Assembly: GCA_022508345.1 (NCBI GenBank)
Contig: JAFLVK010000002.1
Coordinates: forward strand, 1-64,000
Length of the DNA stretch: 64,000 nt
From: Clostridiales bacterium
GTDB lineage: Bacteria > Bacillota > Clostridia > Christensenellales > CAG-314
Direction: 5' to 3'
How positions within the stretch are numbered: the first letter of the stretch is position 1; each line of letters opens with the position of its first letter. Both the position numbers and the translations under genes were made by a program. Below are positions 19,105 to 26,162 of this stretch, piece by piece. A model generated the notes under the pieces. It saw only the letters and a list, made by a program, of their open reading frames with translations. It was not told the origin of the DNA and did no database searches.

Positions 19105-19319
19105 TTTTTCCTCTCCAATTATTCCTTATCCTTCAATCGGGTTTTCCCCGGTAAAAGGTGTTCGCCTCCACCCTCCTGCGTCTCCTGTCCTGCCCTGCTT
19201 TTCAAGCTGTGGCTAACTTACGCAACCGAACCAAGGGTTGTTCATCAATCAATTTTGTCTTGTTGCGAGCATGCGCGATACGCTAAATTCTATGTCGCGC
19301 GCGACTCGTTTACGACCCA
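19105..19319 (-). promoter_or_regulatory. Long 5' leader of the 2236-aa gene with shared GGGTGGAGGCG element
   Basis: A transcript from the promoter at 19320-19348 would carry about 210 untranslated bases. On the minus strand these contain ACAACC, GTTAGCC, ACGCAGGAGGGTGGAGGCG and then the ribosome site GGAGAGG. The ordered match to the leader of the 2621-aa gene suggests common regulation, either an RNA element or a protein-binding site. No known riboswitch class is recognised. Confidence 0.45.
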
Positions 19320-19348
19320 ACTATAGCACCAAAATTAACCTGTGTCAA
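19320..19348 (-). promoter_or_regulatory. Promoter of the 2236-aa / 541-aa operon
   Basis: On the minus strand, TTGACA and TATAGT are separated by 17 bases. The spacer contains CAGGTT, part of the motif that recurs in these intergenic regions. Confidence 0.8.
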
Positions 19349-19505
19349 GTTTTTTTTGAAAATTTTTGAAATTTTTTGTAAATTTTTAAAAAAATCGCAC
19401 TCAGGTTGCAATTTTTAGGGGTCAAACCCAAAAAACTCCAGTCAGGTTACGTTTTGTCACACCACTAAGATATGCAAAAATGTCACCTGAGGTGCAAAAA
19501 TCTCA
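19349..19505. other. AT-rich intergenic DNA with repeated CAGGTT/ACCTGAG motifs
   Basis: After A/T runs there are copies of TCGCACTCAGGTT (19394-19406), GTCAGGTT (19441) and the perfect palindrome CACCTGAGGTG (19484-19494). Related motifs lie at 10593-10686 and near 8790, 8980, 20290 and 20420. I see no gene here. Confidence 0.5.
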
Positions 19506-19790
19506 CCTCAACGCGCAAGCGCGCACACAGGCACGTAACTCACATGCGTACACATTCGCGCATATACACACGCACCTGCACACGCACATATACGCCCGCA
19601 TATAACGACCCACAAGCCCACCGCAAAAAAAATTTTCAAAAAAATATTTTTTTTTCGGAGCATCCACCACACGTACCCACACATGGGTACACATTCGCGC
19701 GCACGCGTATATAAGCGCACAAATACACACGGGCGTACTCGCATGCGCATTCGTACATGCACATATGTACGCAAGCCCGCCATTTCGCCC
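19506..19790. other. Alternating purine-pyrimidine tract, no gene seen
   Basis: Two blocks (about 19506-19608 and 19670-19782) consist largely of CA, CG, TA and TG steps such as GCGCGCACACA and CGCGCACGCGTATATA. They share the 14-mer GTACACATTCGCGC and are separated by an A/T block. The composition is unlike the flanking DNA. ORFs here are low-complexity and unconvincing. Confidence 0.6.
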
Positions 19791-19923
19791 ACAGCAGCCG
19801 TTTCAACCTCAACCGACTTCGCGTACACATGACATTGCCCGCAAGCCTCACAGCCCAATCTGCGGGCTCATGGCGCACATCTGCCTCTCCCCTTACATCT
19901 CCGAACAGTCGTCAACCCCGAAA

Positions 19924-19953
19924 CACAAAAGGCGCTCCTCACGTAGGAACGCC
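19924..19953 (-). terminator. Possible terminator, minus strand
   Basis: On the minus strand, GGCGTTCCT, ACGTG and AGGAGCGCC form a stem with one mismatch, followed by TTTTGTGTTT. It could end transcripts from the gene at 20450-21199 or from the intervening orphan region. Confidence 0.45.
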
Positions 19954-20013
19954 CACTTACAACCGAAATCAACTATCACGCAGTCACCAATAGCCTCACG
20001 CAGCTACCATAGC

Positions 20014-20247
20014 TCACCTCACAAACGAAACAACAAATGTCCCACTTACACAACCACCCAAAGCCTCTACTATGCAAGGGGAGTTGCCGCAGCAACAAGG
20101 CGGAGGGCTGCCACCATCAATTCGCACCCTGCAAAAATATTGATAGAACTTTCTCTTCGGAACAACAGTCACATAGCCCCTAAAGCGTCTACTATAGCTT
20201 CCCTCGTAAACAGTACAACAAACGACTCTATTTACACAACCACCAAA
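20014..20247. repeat. Two degenerate ~60-bp direct repeat copies in a gene-free region
   Basis: Copy A (20014-20073) and copy B (20189-20247) share the order CTAYYATAGCT, ACAACAAA and TTACACAACCACC with scattered changes. No convincing ORF spans them, although short ORFs exist on both strands. This may be a decayed repeat family. Confidence 0.4.
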
Positions 20248-20292
20248 GTAACACCTTGCACAACTTGCCAATATTCTTATACCATTCAAAAA

Positions 20293-20429
20293 TCGCACCC
20301 CAAGTGACGGGAACGCTAATTGCAAAATAGTGCAATGGGGCTAAAAAACACATAAAAATAACCCCATATGGGGCATTTTTGGCTATTTATAGTATTTTTT
20401 GCGATAAGTATTGACCACTTGGGGTGCGA
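20293..20429. repeat. Inverted repeat pair TCGCACCCCAAGTG flanking a central palindrome
   Basis: TCGCACCCCAAGTG at 20293-20306 is an exact inverted match to 20416-20429. Between them lies CCCCATATGGGG followed by T's. It could be a small mobile remnant, a pair of regulatory sites or a terminator module. It sits just downstream of the metallopeptidase-like gene. Confidence 0.5.
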
Positions 20430-20449
20430 AAAATAAAGGCGAAAAATTT

Positions 20450-21199
20450 CTATATATCCTTGAGGAAATTGTACTTCTCCAGCTGCTTCAAACTGTCCTG
20501 CCAATGCGGCAAAGCGTTGGATATAAAGTTCCAAAATTTGTCGTCATGTATCGGGTGAGTAAAGTGAGCAAAGGCATGCGCGATCAAATACATTCGCAAG
20601 TTCTGCGGCAGCTGCACTATCCTGAAATCAAAACACAAAACACGCTGCGCCGCCATCGAACACTTAAGCCAAGATTGCCCAACATCACGGAACTCTATCT
20701 TGGCAGGACACAGCGATACATTACTTCCGAAGTTTGCTATCTCCACCGACACGTACAGCTGCGCAATTTTCTTGAGGTAGTTCTTTATCGCCTTTAGTCG
20801 CGCCTCACGGCTTTGACAATACTTCTCGTTGATGTACAGCACGTTTCCGTCCAGGTAGGTTTTGGCGCTAACGCTCGAGGCTACACTTATCACATCGCCC
20901 ATGATTACCGTTTTTCTCCCATTGAATATATCGCCCTTTAATGAGCTCTCCTTGCCCGATGTGCCGGAACGCGTTGTTCTCTTCTTCTCATGCTTTACGG
21001 GCTCCTCAGCGCTATTACGGGCTTCAGCATGCGTTGCAACCGCCTCCTGCTTGCGTTGCCTTATCCAGTCGGCATTCTGTTCTATTATTTGTCGCAGCTT
21101 TCTGTTTGACACAAAGCAATTAGCTACAACTTTTAGCACACCATCTTCATATCGCATTTTTATAACATTTTTCAGCGTTCGCTCTACCTGCACTCTCAT
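20450..21199 (-). CDS. YgjP/DUF45 metallopeptidase-like protein lacking the catalytic Glu
   Basis: The C-terminal half matches the YgjP-like (DUF45, SprT-related) zinc metallopeptidase family: a family WGSC-like position appears as SWLKC, then the core YLIAHAFAHFTHPIHDDKFW. In the family this core reads HExxH...H..FW. Here the first motif is HAFAH, so the catalytic Glu is missing while the three His ligands remain. The N-terminal region has the usual RKLRQIIEQNADWIRQR helix, followed by a basic Ser/Thr/Lys linker at about 60-85. The protein may bind metal without cleaving. It is transcribed divergently from the PadR-type gene, with a shared upstream region holding an inverted repeat. Confidence 0.7.
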   Translation of the reverse strand: MRVQVERTLKNVIKMRYEDGVLKVVANCFVSNRKLRQIIEQNADWIRQRKQEAVATHAEARNSAEEPVKHEKKRTTRSGTSGKESSLKGDIFNGRKTVIMGDVISVASSVSAKTYLDGNVLYINEKYCQSREARLKAIKNYLKKIAQLYVSVEIANFGSNVSLCPAKIEFRDVGQSWLKCSMAAQRVLCFDFRIVQLPQNLRMYLIAHAFAHFTHPIHDDKFWNFISNALPHWQDSLKQLEKYNFLKDI

Positions 21200-21245
21200 A
21201 AGCAGGTTATACCACTACAGCAACCGCCACATTTGCCTTTATTTA

Positions 21246-21274
21246 CAATTTGACGGAATATAATGTCAAATTTG
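21246..21274. promoter_or_regulatory. Inverted repeat between divergent genes (candidate operator)
   Basis: CAATTTGAC and GTCAAATTTG face each other across ten bases containing TATAAT. The site lies between the metallopeptidase-like gene and the PadR gene and could be an operator for the PadR-type regulator. Confidence 0.4.
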
Positions 21275-21369
21275 AATTTATGTATATTTATGCAAAGTTT
21301 ATGCATAATGTTTAATTTTACTAAACTTTTCATTTTTTGTTATATTTATTATAAATATTGTATATTATA

Positions 21370-21398
21370 TTGACATTTTTTGACATTTATTTTAAAAT
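21370..21398 (+). promoter_or_regulatory. Promoter of the PadR-type gene
   Basis: TTGACA and TAAAAT are separated by 17 bases. The spacer repeats TTGACATTT, so two -35-like copies stand in tandem. Confidence 0.7.
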
Positions 21399-21419
21399 AG
21401 TATCAAAGGAGGAGTAAAT

Positions 21420-22868
21420 ATGAGCGGTGATTTCACCTTTTTGAAAGGTAATATAGAAACAATCATTCTGTGCGCCCTGTACAAGGAGCCTACTTACGGC
21501 TACGAAATTGCAAAAGAAATCAAAGAACGCACCGGTAATAAATACGAAATCAAGCAACCTACGCTTTACTCCTATCTCAAACGCTTGGAAGAGGACGACC
21601 TTATCGTGTCCTACTGGGGCGAGACGTCAAACGGCGGTCGCCGTCGCTACTACGCGCTTACCAAGACAGGCAGGGCTAACTGCGAGCACTTCATTTCCGA
21701 GTGGCAATATCAACGCACCGTTTTGAGCGAGTTGGTTGATGGCACTGCGAACGGAACGGAAATAACTCAAGACGAAGCCACTCCGCTTTTTGGACGCCGA
21801 ACCAGGCGCACCAAGAAAAAGGAATATCAAACGGAGCTTGACGAACAGGACGAAATTGCACGTCGCTTGAGCGAGCTAACGGGCACGACTTTCGAACAGG
21901 AAGCCGAATCGGACTCTATTGTCGAAGAAACTGTTGCCGACACTCCTGCCGAAAGCGAGGAACCGTTTGTTGGCGTTCAGGAATCTATCAACTTCGAAGA
22001 GAACACTGCCGATGACGTTGTGGAACAGCAAGAACAGGAACCCACTGTCATTGAGCGCATCATCTACGTTGACCGGCCCATTTATATAGAAAAAACCATC
22101 GTCAACGAAGAAAAAGTTGCAGAAATCGCACCCCAGGTCGACCAAAAACCCGAAGAAGACCCACTTGCACGCTTCGAAACAAACCAGGACAACCCCGAAG
22201 ATTTCATCCAGGCATTTGACGAACGCGCGCGTGAAGTATCTGCTACTGAGCCACACACCGAGGGCGAAAATTACCAACACGTATTGATGGGTGTCATTGG
22301 CGAACAGCTGGACGGCATGGATCAGATAAACACTGACCCAGCCACAACAATGTACTACGAGGACCACCATGCAGCCCTTGAGGACGTTGCTGATAGCTTG
22401 GCAAAGGAAGGCATTCGCCTGCGCATTTACAATCACGCTACCGCAGCCTACAAATCAAAGACGCTCATTCCTTTTGCCAAGGTGCTGTGTCAAACTTCAT
22501 GGCTAACGTACGCTATCGGTTTTATTATATTTGGCGTGCTGGCACTGACCTCTATCGCACTGAGCAACTGGGTACCGTTTGTAATCACACTTGCTGTGCT
22601 GCTTATTGTACCGATAGGTTTTACTGTGTACGCGATACTCGACCCCACACGCAAAGAAAAGCCAATATTCAATTTCCGAATAGCAATTATTGTCGCAAGC
22701 GTTATTTGTGTGATAATTGTTTTGGCGGCTGTTGGCTTTAGTGCTATCGGCAATATGGAATTTTCCGATTACGTTGCCGCGTCCAAGCAGATTCTTATCC
22801 CCACCGGTATCGCTGTTCTGATACCTGCAGGAGTTGCCATTTACTACTGCTTGTACAAACAATACTAA
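21420..22868 (+). CDS. Membrane-tethered PadR-family transcriptional regulator (482 aa)
   Basis: Residues 1-105 are a PadR winged-helix domain (TYGYEIAKEIKERTGNKYEI, TLYSYLKRLEEDDLI, GGRRRYYALT). A long acidic, low-complexity region follows (about 120-340). The C-terminal ~130 residues hold about four membrane helices (WLTYAIGFIIFGVLAL, FVITLAVLLIVPIGF and two more). PadR proteins are normally soluble and 110-180 residues long, so a membrane-anchored version is unusual and suggests sensing of an envelope signal. The start follows AAAGGAGGAGTAAAT, a strong ribosome site. The closest neighbours are the divergent metallopeptidase-like gene and, further away, the surface-protein locus. Confidence 0.85.
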   Translation: MSGDFTFLKGNIETIILCALYKEPTYGYEIAKEIKERTGNKYEIKQPTLYSYLKRLEEDDLIVSYWGETSNGGRRRYYALTKTGRANCEHFISEWQYQRTVLSELVDGTANGTEITQDEATPLFGRRTRRTKKKEYQTELDEQDEIARRLSELTGTTFEQEAESDSIVEETVADTPAESEEPFVGVQESINFEENTADDVVEQQEQEPTVIERIIYVDRPIYIEKTIVNEEKVAEIAPQVDQKPEEDPLARFETNQDNPEDFIQAFDERAREVSATEPHTEGENYQHVLMGVIGEQLDGMDQINTDPATTMYYEDHHAALEDVADSLAKEGIRLRIYNHATAAYKSKTLIPFAKVLCQTSWLTYAIGFIIFGVLALTSIALSNWVPFVITLAVLLIVPIGFTVYAILDPTRKEKPIFNFRIAIIVASVICVIIVLAAVGFSAIGNMEFSDYVAASKQILIPTGIAVLIPAGVAIYYCLYKQY

Positions 22869-22888
22869 AAAACATTTACTAAAGATAA

Positions 22889-22930
22889 AGGGAAGATACT
22901 ACTCCTACTAGTATCTTCCTAAATTTTTTT
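22889..22930 (+). terminator. Terminator of the PadR-type gene
   Basis: GGAAGATACTA, loop, TAGTATCTTCC is followed by seven T's, about 20 bases after the stop codon. Confidence 0.85.
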
Positions 22931-22998
22931 ATTTGGTAATTTTGAGCGTTTTCAAAACTATTCGTAAAAAAAATTTTTAAACGAATAGATTTCCAAAT
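22931..22998. repeat. Nested inverted repeats, no ORF
   Basis: ATTTGG...CCAAAT encloses CTATTCGT...ACGAATAG, whose interior can pair further through A's and T's. It lies between two similar terminator hairpins and could be a small RNA or a DNA-binding site. Confidence 0.45.
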
Positions 22999-23052
22999 AT
23001 AGATAATACTAACACTGTACCAAAGAAAAGGTATAGATATACTAATGACAAA

Positions 23053-23092
23053 AGGAAGGTACTTCTCCTACAGTACCTTCCTCATTTTTTTT
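23053..23092 (+). terminator. Second terminator-like hairpin
   Basis: GGAAGGTACT, loop, AGTACCTTCC is followed by eight T's. Stem and loop (CTCCTAC) resemble the hairpin at 22889. Read on the minus strand it would also end transcripts coming from the tandem tRNA-Trp units. Confidence 0.7.
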
Positions 23093-23238
23093 GCAGGGGA
23101 GACGCGATTCGTAAGGAGTACGCAAGTCGGTTGTCGTTGAATGTTAAACACTACGACGGAATAGGGATTGTTACACGCAGTGTTAATCCCGTCACACGCC
23201 AACCGAGGTTGCGTGTTCGCCCCACCGTATGAAGCCAA

Positions 23239-23270
23239 TAAAAAAATACGCCGAAAATTCTTTCAGCGTA
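23239..23270 (-). terminator. Terminator copy inside tandem unit 1
   Basis: On the minus strand, TACGC, a mismatch, GAAA, loop, TTTC, a mismatch and GCGTA are followed by T's. It is a copy of the tRNA-Trp terminator. Confidence 0.75.
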
Positions 23271-23421
23271 ATTGGCAGGGGAGACGCGATTCGTAAGGAG
23301 TGCGCAAGTCGGTTGTCGTTGAATGTTAAACACCACGACGGAATAGGGATTGTTACACGCAGTGTCAATCCCGTCACACGCCAACCGAGGTTGCGTGTTC
23401 GCCCCGTTGCATGAAGCCAAT

Positions 23422-23451
23422 AAAAAATACGCCGAAAATTCTTTCAGCGTA
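23422..23451 (-). terminator. Terminator of tRNA-Trp
   Basis: Immediately after the encoded CCA, the minus strand reads TACGCTGAAA, loop, TTTCGGCGTA and then six T's. Confidence 0.8.
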
Positions 23452-23453
23452 AT

Positions 23454-23528
23454 TGGCAGGGGAGACGCGATTCGAACACGCAACCGACGGTTTTGGAGAC
23501 CGTTGCTCTACCGTTGAGCCACTCCCCT
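23454..23528 (-). tRNA. trnW: tRNA-Trp (CCA anticodon)
   Basis: The minus strand folds as a complete cloverleaf: acceptor AGGGGAG/CTCCCCT, D arm with AACGGTAGA, anticodon arm ACGGT-CTCCAAA-ACCGT, and T arm GCGTG-TTCGAAT-CGCGT. The 3' CCA is encoded. The last ~20 bases are duplicated twice downstream in the tandem units. Confidence 0.95.
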
Positions 23529-23554
23529 AAATTGTAATTTTTGCTGCAAAACAT

Positions 23555-23584
23555 TTGCAACTTTATGTACTTTAATATTATAAT
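23555..23584 (+). promoter_or_regulatory. Candidate rnhA promoter overlapping the tRNA-Trp promoter
   Basis: TTGCAA and TATAAT lie 18 bases apart on the plus strand. The -10 overlaps the -10 of the divergent tRNA-Trp promoter, so the two may compete. Confidence 0.5.
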
Positions 23585-23605
23585 GTAAAGGACATTTAAT
23601 GTCAA
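23577..23605 (-). promoter_or_regulatory. Consensus promoter of tRNA-Trp
   Basis: On the minus strand, TTGACA and TATAAT are separated by 17 bases, about 50 bases before the tRNA. Confidence 0.85.
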
Positions 23606-23635
23606 ACAATTACAGCAAAATAAGTTGAGTAAAAT

Positions 23636-24094
23636 ATGAAGAAAGTTACAATATACACCGACGGCGCATGCTCCGGCAACCCCGGCATTGGCGGATGGGC
23701 TGCCGTATTGATGTACAACGGCGTAAAAAAGGAAATAAGCGGCTACGACAAAAGCACCACCAACAACCGCATGGAGCTTTTTGCAGTGATACAGGCACTA
23801 CGCTGCCTCAACCAAAACTGCGATGTCGACATTTGTACCGACTCTCAATACATTGCTGATGCGTTCAACAAAGACTGGTTGACCGCATGGCAAAAAAGCG
23901 GGTGGAAAACTTCCGGCAAAAACGAGGTCAAAAATATTGACCTGTGGAAAGCACTACTCTACGAAGTGAACAAGCACAAGGTGCAGTTTGTAAAGGTAAA
24001 GGGGCACGCTGACGTGGAACTGAACGAGCGTTGCGACACACTAGCGCGCGGAGAAGTTGACCGCTACAAGAAAATTATTGAAGAAAACAGCTAA
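23636..24094 (+). CDS. rnhA: Ribonuclease HI
   Basis: RNase HI cleaves the RNA strand of RNA-DNA hybrids. The 152-residue protein has the family length and all catalytic positions: Asp in YTDGACSGNPG, Glu in NNRMELFA, Asp in CTDSQYI, His in VKGHAD and Asp in ERCDTLA. It stands alone on the plus strand, facing rny across a shared bidirectional terminator. The ribosome site is weak. Confidence 0.95.
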   Translation: MKKVTIYTDGACSGNPGIGGWAAVLMYNGVKKEISGYDKSTTNNRMELFAVIQALRCLNQNCDVDICTDSQYIADAFNKDWLTAWQKSGWKTSGKNEVKNIDLWKALLYEVNKHKVQFVKVKGHADVELNERCDTLARGEVDRYKKIIEENS

Positions 24095-24096
24095 AG

Positions 24097-24126
24097 AAAA
24101 GTAGGAGCTTGCACTCCTACTTTTTT
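24097..24126. terminator. Bidirectional terminator between rnhA and rny
   Basis: AAAAGTAGGAG, loop, CTCCTACTTTTTT serves the convergent genes on both sides. Confidence 0.85.
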
Positions 24127-24145
24127 ATTTCAGCTTTTATTTGTG

Positions 24146-25753
24146 TTATTTTGCAAAGTCTACACTGCGGGTCTCGCGTATTACGTTGACCTTGATTTGT
24201 CCGGGATATTCCAGCTCGCTCTCGATTCGACGCGCAATATCGTTAGCCATCAAGACTGTTGTTTCGTCGTTGACTTCTTCAGGCTTTACAATGATGCGAA
24301 TTTCACGACCAGCCTGCACTGCGTAGGACTTTTGTACGCCCTTGAACGAATTGGCAATTTCTTCAAGCTTTTCAAGACGTTTTACGTAATTTTCCAGCGA
24401 TTCACGACGAGCGCCCGGGCGTGCACCGCTAACAGCGTCTGCTGCAGCAACGATAACCGCCTCCACTGTCATGGGTTCAACGTCGCCATGGTGAGATGCA
24501 ATACAGTTGACAACTTCCTTGCTTTCCTTGTACTTTTTGGCAAGATCGGCGCCAATTTGCATGTGTGTTCCTTCAATTTCTTGATCTACTGCCTTACCGA
24601 TGTCGTGCAGCAATGCTCCACGCTTAGCAAGAGCTACATCCAAACCAAGCTCCGATGCCATGATGCCTGCAATGTAACTGACTTCAATTGAATGTCGGAG
24701 AACATTTTGTCCGTAACTTGTACGGAATTTAAGCCTACCAAGCAGCTTGATAATTTCCGGATGAAGACCAAATACACCTGTATCAAAGGATGCAGCTTCG
24801 CCTTCGTCCTTGATTGTGACATCCATATCGCGCTTGACCTTTTCCACCATTTCCTCAATGCGGGCGGGGTGAATACGGCCGTCGGATATAAGCTTTTCAA
24901 TTGTAATACGGGCAATTTGACGTCTAACGGGATCGAAACCGGACAGTATTACTACCTCGGGTGTGTCGTCGATAATAAGTTCAACACCAGTTGCGTTCTC
25001 CAACGCGCGAATATTACGTCCTTCACGGCCAATCAAACGTCCCTTCATTTCGTCGTTAGGCAGAGGTACGGTTGTTACGGTCATTTCACTGACCTGATCG
25101 CTTGCGCAACGCTGAATAGCCGTCGCCACAATTTCTCTTGCTTTCTGCTCGCCATTTGCTTTGGCTTCCGCTTCTATCTTGCGCACAAGACCTGCTGCGT
25201 CCTTGCGAGCTTCGCCAACCATTTCGTCAACAAGCATCTGCTTTGCTTCGTCTTGTGTGAGACCGGCAACACGTTCAAGTTCCTTTTGAATCCTGATTTC
25301 GGATTGGTCCAGCTCTTGCTGACGTTTGGTAAGCTCACCCTGTTGTGAGATAAGCTGTTTTTGTTGAACGTCTATTTGGTCCAGCTTTTTGAGGAGCATC
25401 TCTTCTTTTTTGTCAAGAGCTTCTTCTTTTTGATTCAAACGGTTTTCCTGTTTGGCTATTTCACTGTTACGCTCTCTAAATTGACGTTCTGTTTCACTTT
25501 TTAATCTTTGGTTTTCTTCTCTTGCCTCATTTATAGCTTCTTTTTTTAACGATTTTGCTTCTTCGCGAGCAAAGTCCAAGATTGAATCTGCTTGCGCTTG
25601 AGTTGAGCCAATTTTCTTAGTGCGATATCTACGATATACGTACACACCTATAGCAAAGCCACCGCCCAGTCCTACAACCGCAACAGCAGCTATTACACCA
25701 CCAAATACTCCAGAGGAGATTGAAGCAAGGAAGGAAAATAGCACTGAATGCAT
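24146..25753 (-). CDS. rny: Ribonuclease Y
   Basis: RNase Y is a membrane-anchored endoribonuclease that starts mRNA decay in many Gram-positive bacteria. The chosen ATG at 25753 follows AGGAGGAATTACT; the track start 14 codons earlier lacks such a site. The 535-residue protein has an N-terminal membrane helix, a long coiled coil (about 40-200), a KH domain ([22 protein letters not shown]) and an HD domain ([19 protein letters not shown]) with an intact HD pair. It lies downstream of recA, as in Bacillus and Clostridium, but with its own promoter. Confidence 0.95.
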   Translation of the reverse strand: MHSVLFSFLASISSGVFGGVIAAVAVVGLGGGFAIGVYVYRRYRTKKIGSTQAQADSILDFAREEAKSLKKEAINEAREENQRLKSETERQFRERNSEIAKQENRLNQKEEALDKKEEMLLKKLDQIDVQQKQLISQQGELTKRQQELDQSEIRIQKELERVAGLTQDEAKQMLVDEMVGEARKDAAGLVRKIEAEAKANGEQKAREIVATAIQRCASDQVSEMTVTTVPLPNDEMKGRLIGREGRNIRALENATGVELIIDDTPEVVILSGFDPVRRQIARITIEKLISDGRIHPARIEEMVEKVKRDMDVTIKDEGEAASFDTGVFGLHPEIIKLLGRLKFRTSYGQNVLRHSIEVSYIAGIMASELGLDVALAKRGALLHDIGKAVDQEIEGTHMQIGADLAKKYKESKEVVNCIASHHGDVEPMTVEAVIVAAADAVSGARPGARRESLENYVKRLEKLEEIANSFKGVQKSYAVQAGREIRIIVKPEEVNDETTVLMANDIARRIESELEYPGQIKVNVIRETRSVDFAK

Positions 25754-25813
25754 AGTAATTCCTCCTATAAATATGCTGTAAAAGTAAGCATACACCCTAC
25801 TTTCACCAATACT

Positions 25814-25842
25814 ATTTTACCCATTTTTATCTCATATGTCAA
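25814..25842 (-). promoter_or_regulatory. Promoter of rny
   Basis: On the minus strand, TTGACA and TAAAAT are separated by 17 bases, about 60 bases before the start codon. Confidence 0.75.
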
Positions 25843-26003
25843 GATATAAATTAAAATAAAGAAACAGAAATAAATAAATTACATTAAAAATGGGGAGAAA
25901 GGGCATGTTATGTGTGCAATAGTATTATATAAACTACCAAAAACAAGAATTATTTGATAAAAACATAACATTTCTATTAGTTTTCACTTACATCACTATT
26001 GCT

Positions 26004-26033
26004 TAAAAGCCCGATTGTTATATCGGGCTTTTA
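26004..26033 (-). terminator. Terminator after recA
   Basis: TAAAAGCCCGAT and ATCGGGCTTTTA form a 12-bp stem. The rest of the recA-rny gap (25843-26162) is AT-rich and shows nothing else recognisable. Confidence 0.85.
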
Positions 26034-26162
26034 GACATTATCTATTCCATTTAGATTGATTTGTAAGGTATGTTTACAGCTTACAACAACATAAATGCGA
26101 TGTGAATTTCCACGCATTTACATGTCAAAATTACACAACTATTTTTTGTGTTAAAAACCTGG

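Larger units (their letters stand above)
23094..23456 (-). repeat. Two tandem ~182-bp units carrying the tRNA-Trp 3' end and a structured insert
   Basis: Unit 1 (23094-23275) and unit 2 (23276-23456) are nearly identical. On the minus strand each has a structured insert, then the last ~20 bases of tRNA-Trp (GAATCGCGTCTCCCCTG). Unit 2 continues into CCA and a terminator identical in stem to that of the tRNA gene; unit 1 instead runs into a different terminator. On the plus strand the insert can form ACGCAA/TTGCGT, TCGGTTG/CAACCGA, GTCGT/ACGAC and GGGATT/AATCCC stems. Two of the differences between units keep pairing (A-U to G-U and G-U to G-C). The units could be tRNA-derived RNAs or remnants of a tRNA-targeting integrative element. 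Confidence 0.75.

Noticed and set aside
19472-20325. ORFs on both strands across the intergenic region (80-180 aa)
   Set aside because: Their composition follows the alternating or repetitive DNA, they overlap each other on both strands and have no recognisable domain.
23094-23456. CRISPR array
   Set aside because: Only two units of ~182 bp with no repeat-spacer alternation and no cas genes. The repeated part is a tRNA end plus a structured insert.
23094-23456. Integron attC sites
   Set aside because: No RYYYAAC/GTTRRRY core sites, no cassette ORFs and no integrase in the window.
23151-23483. ORFs of 60-110 aa over the tandem units
   Set aside because: The same peptide repeats because the DNA repeats, and the ORF runs into the tRNA-Trp gene. 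No ribosome site.
24146-25795. Track start of RNase Y (14 codons upstream)
   Set aside because: The ribosome site AGGAGG lies directly before the later ATG, and the family begins with the membrane helix.
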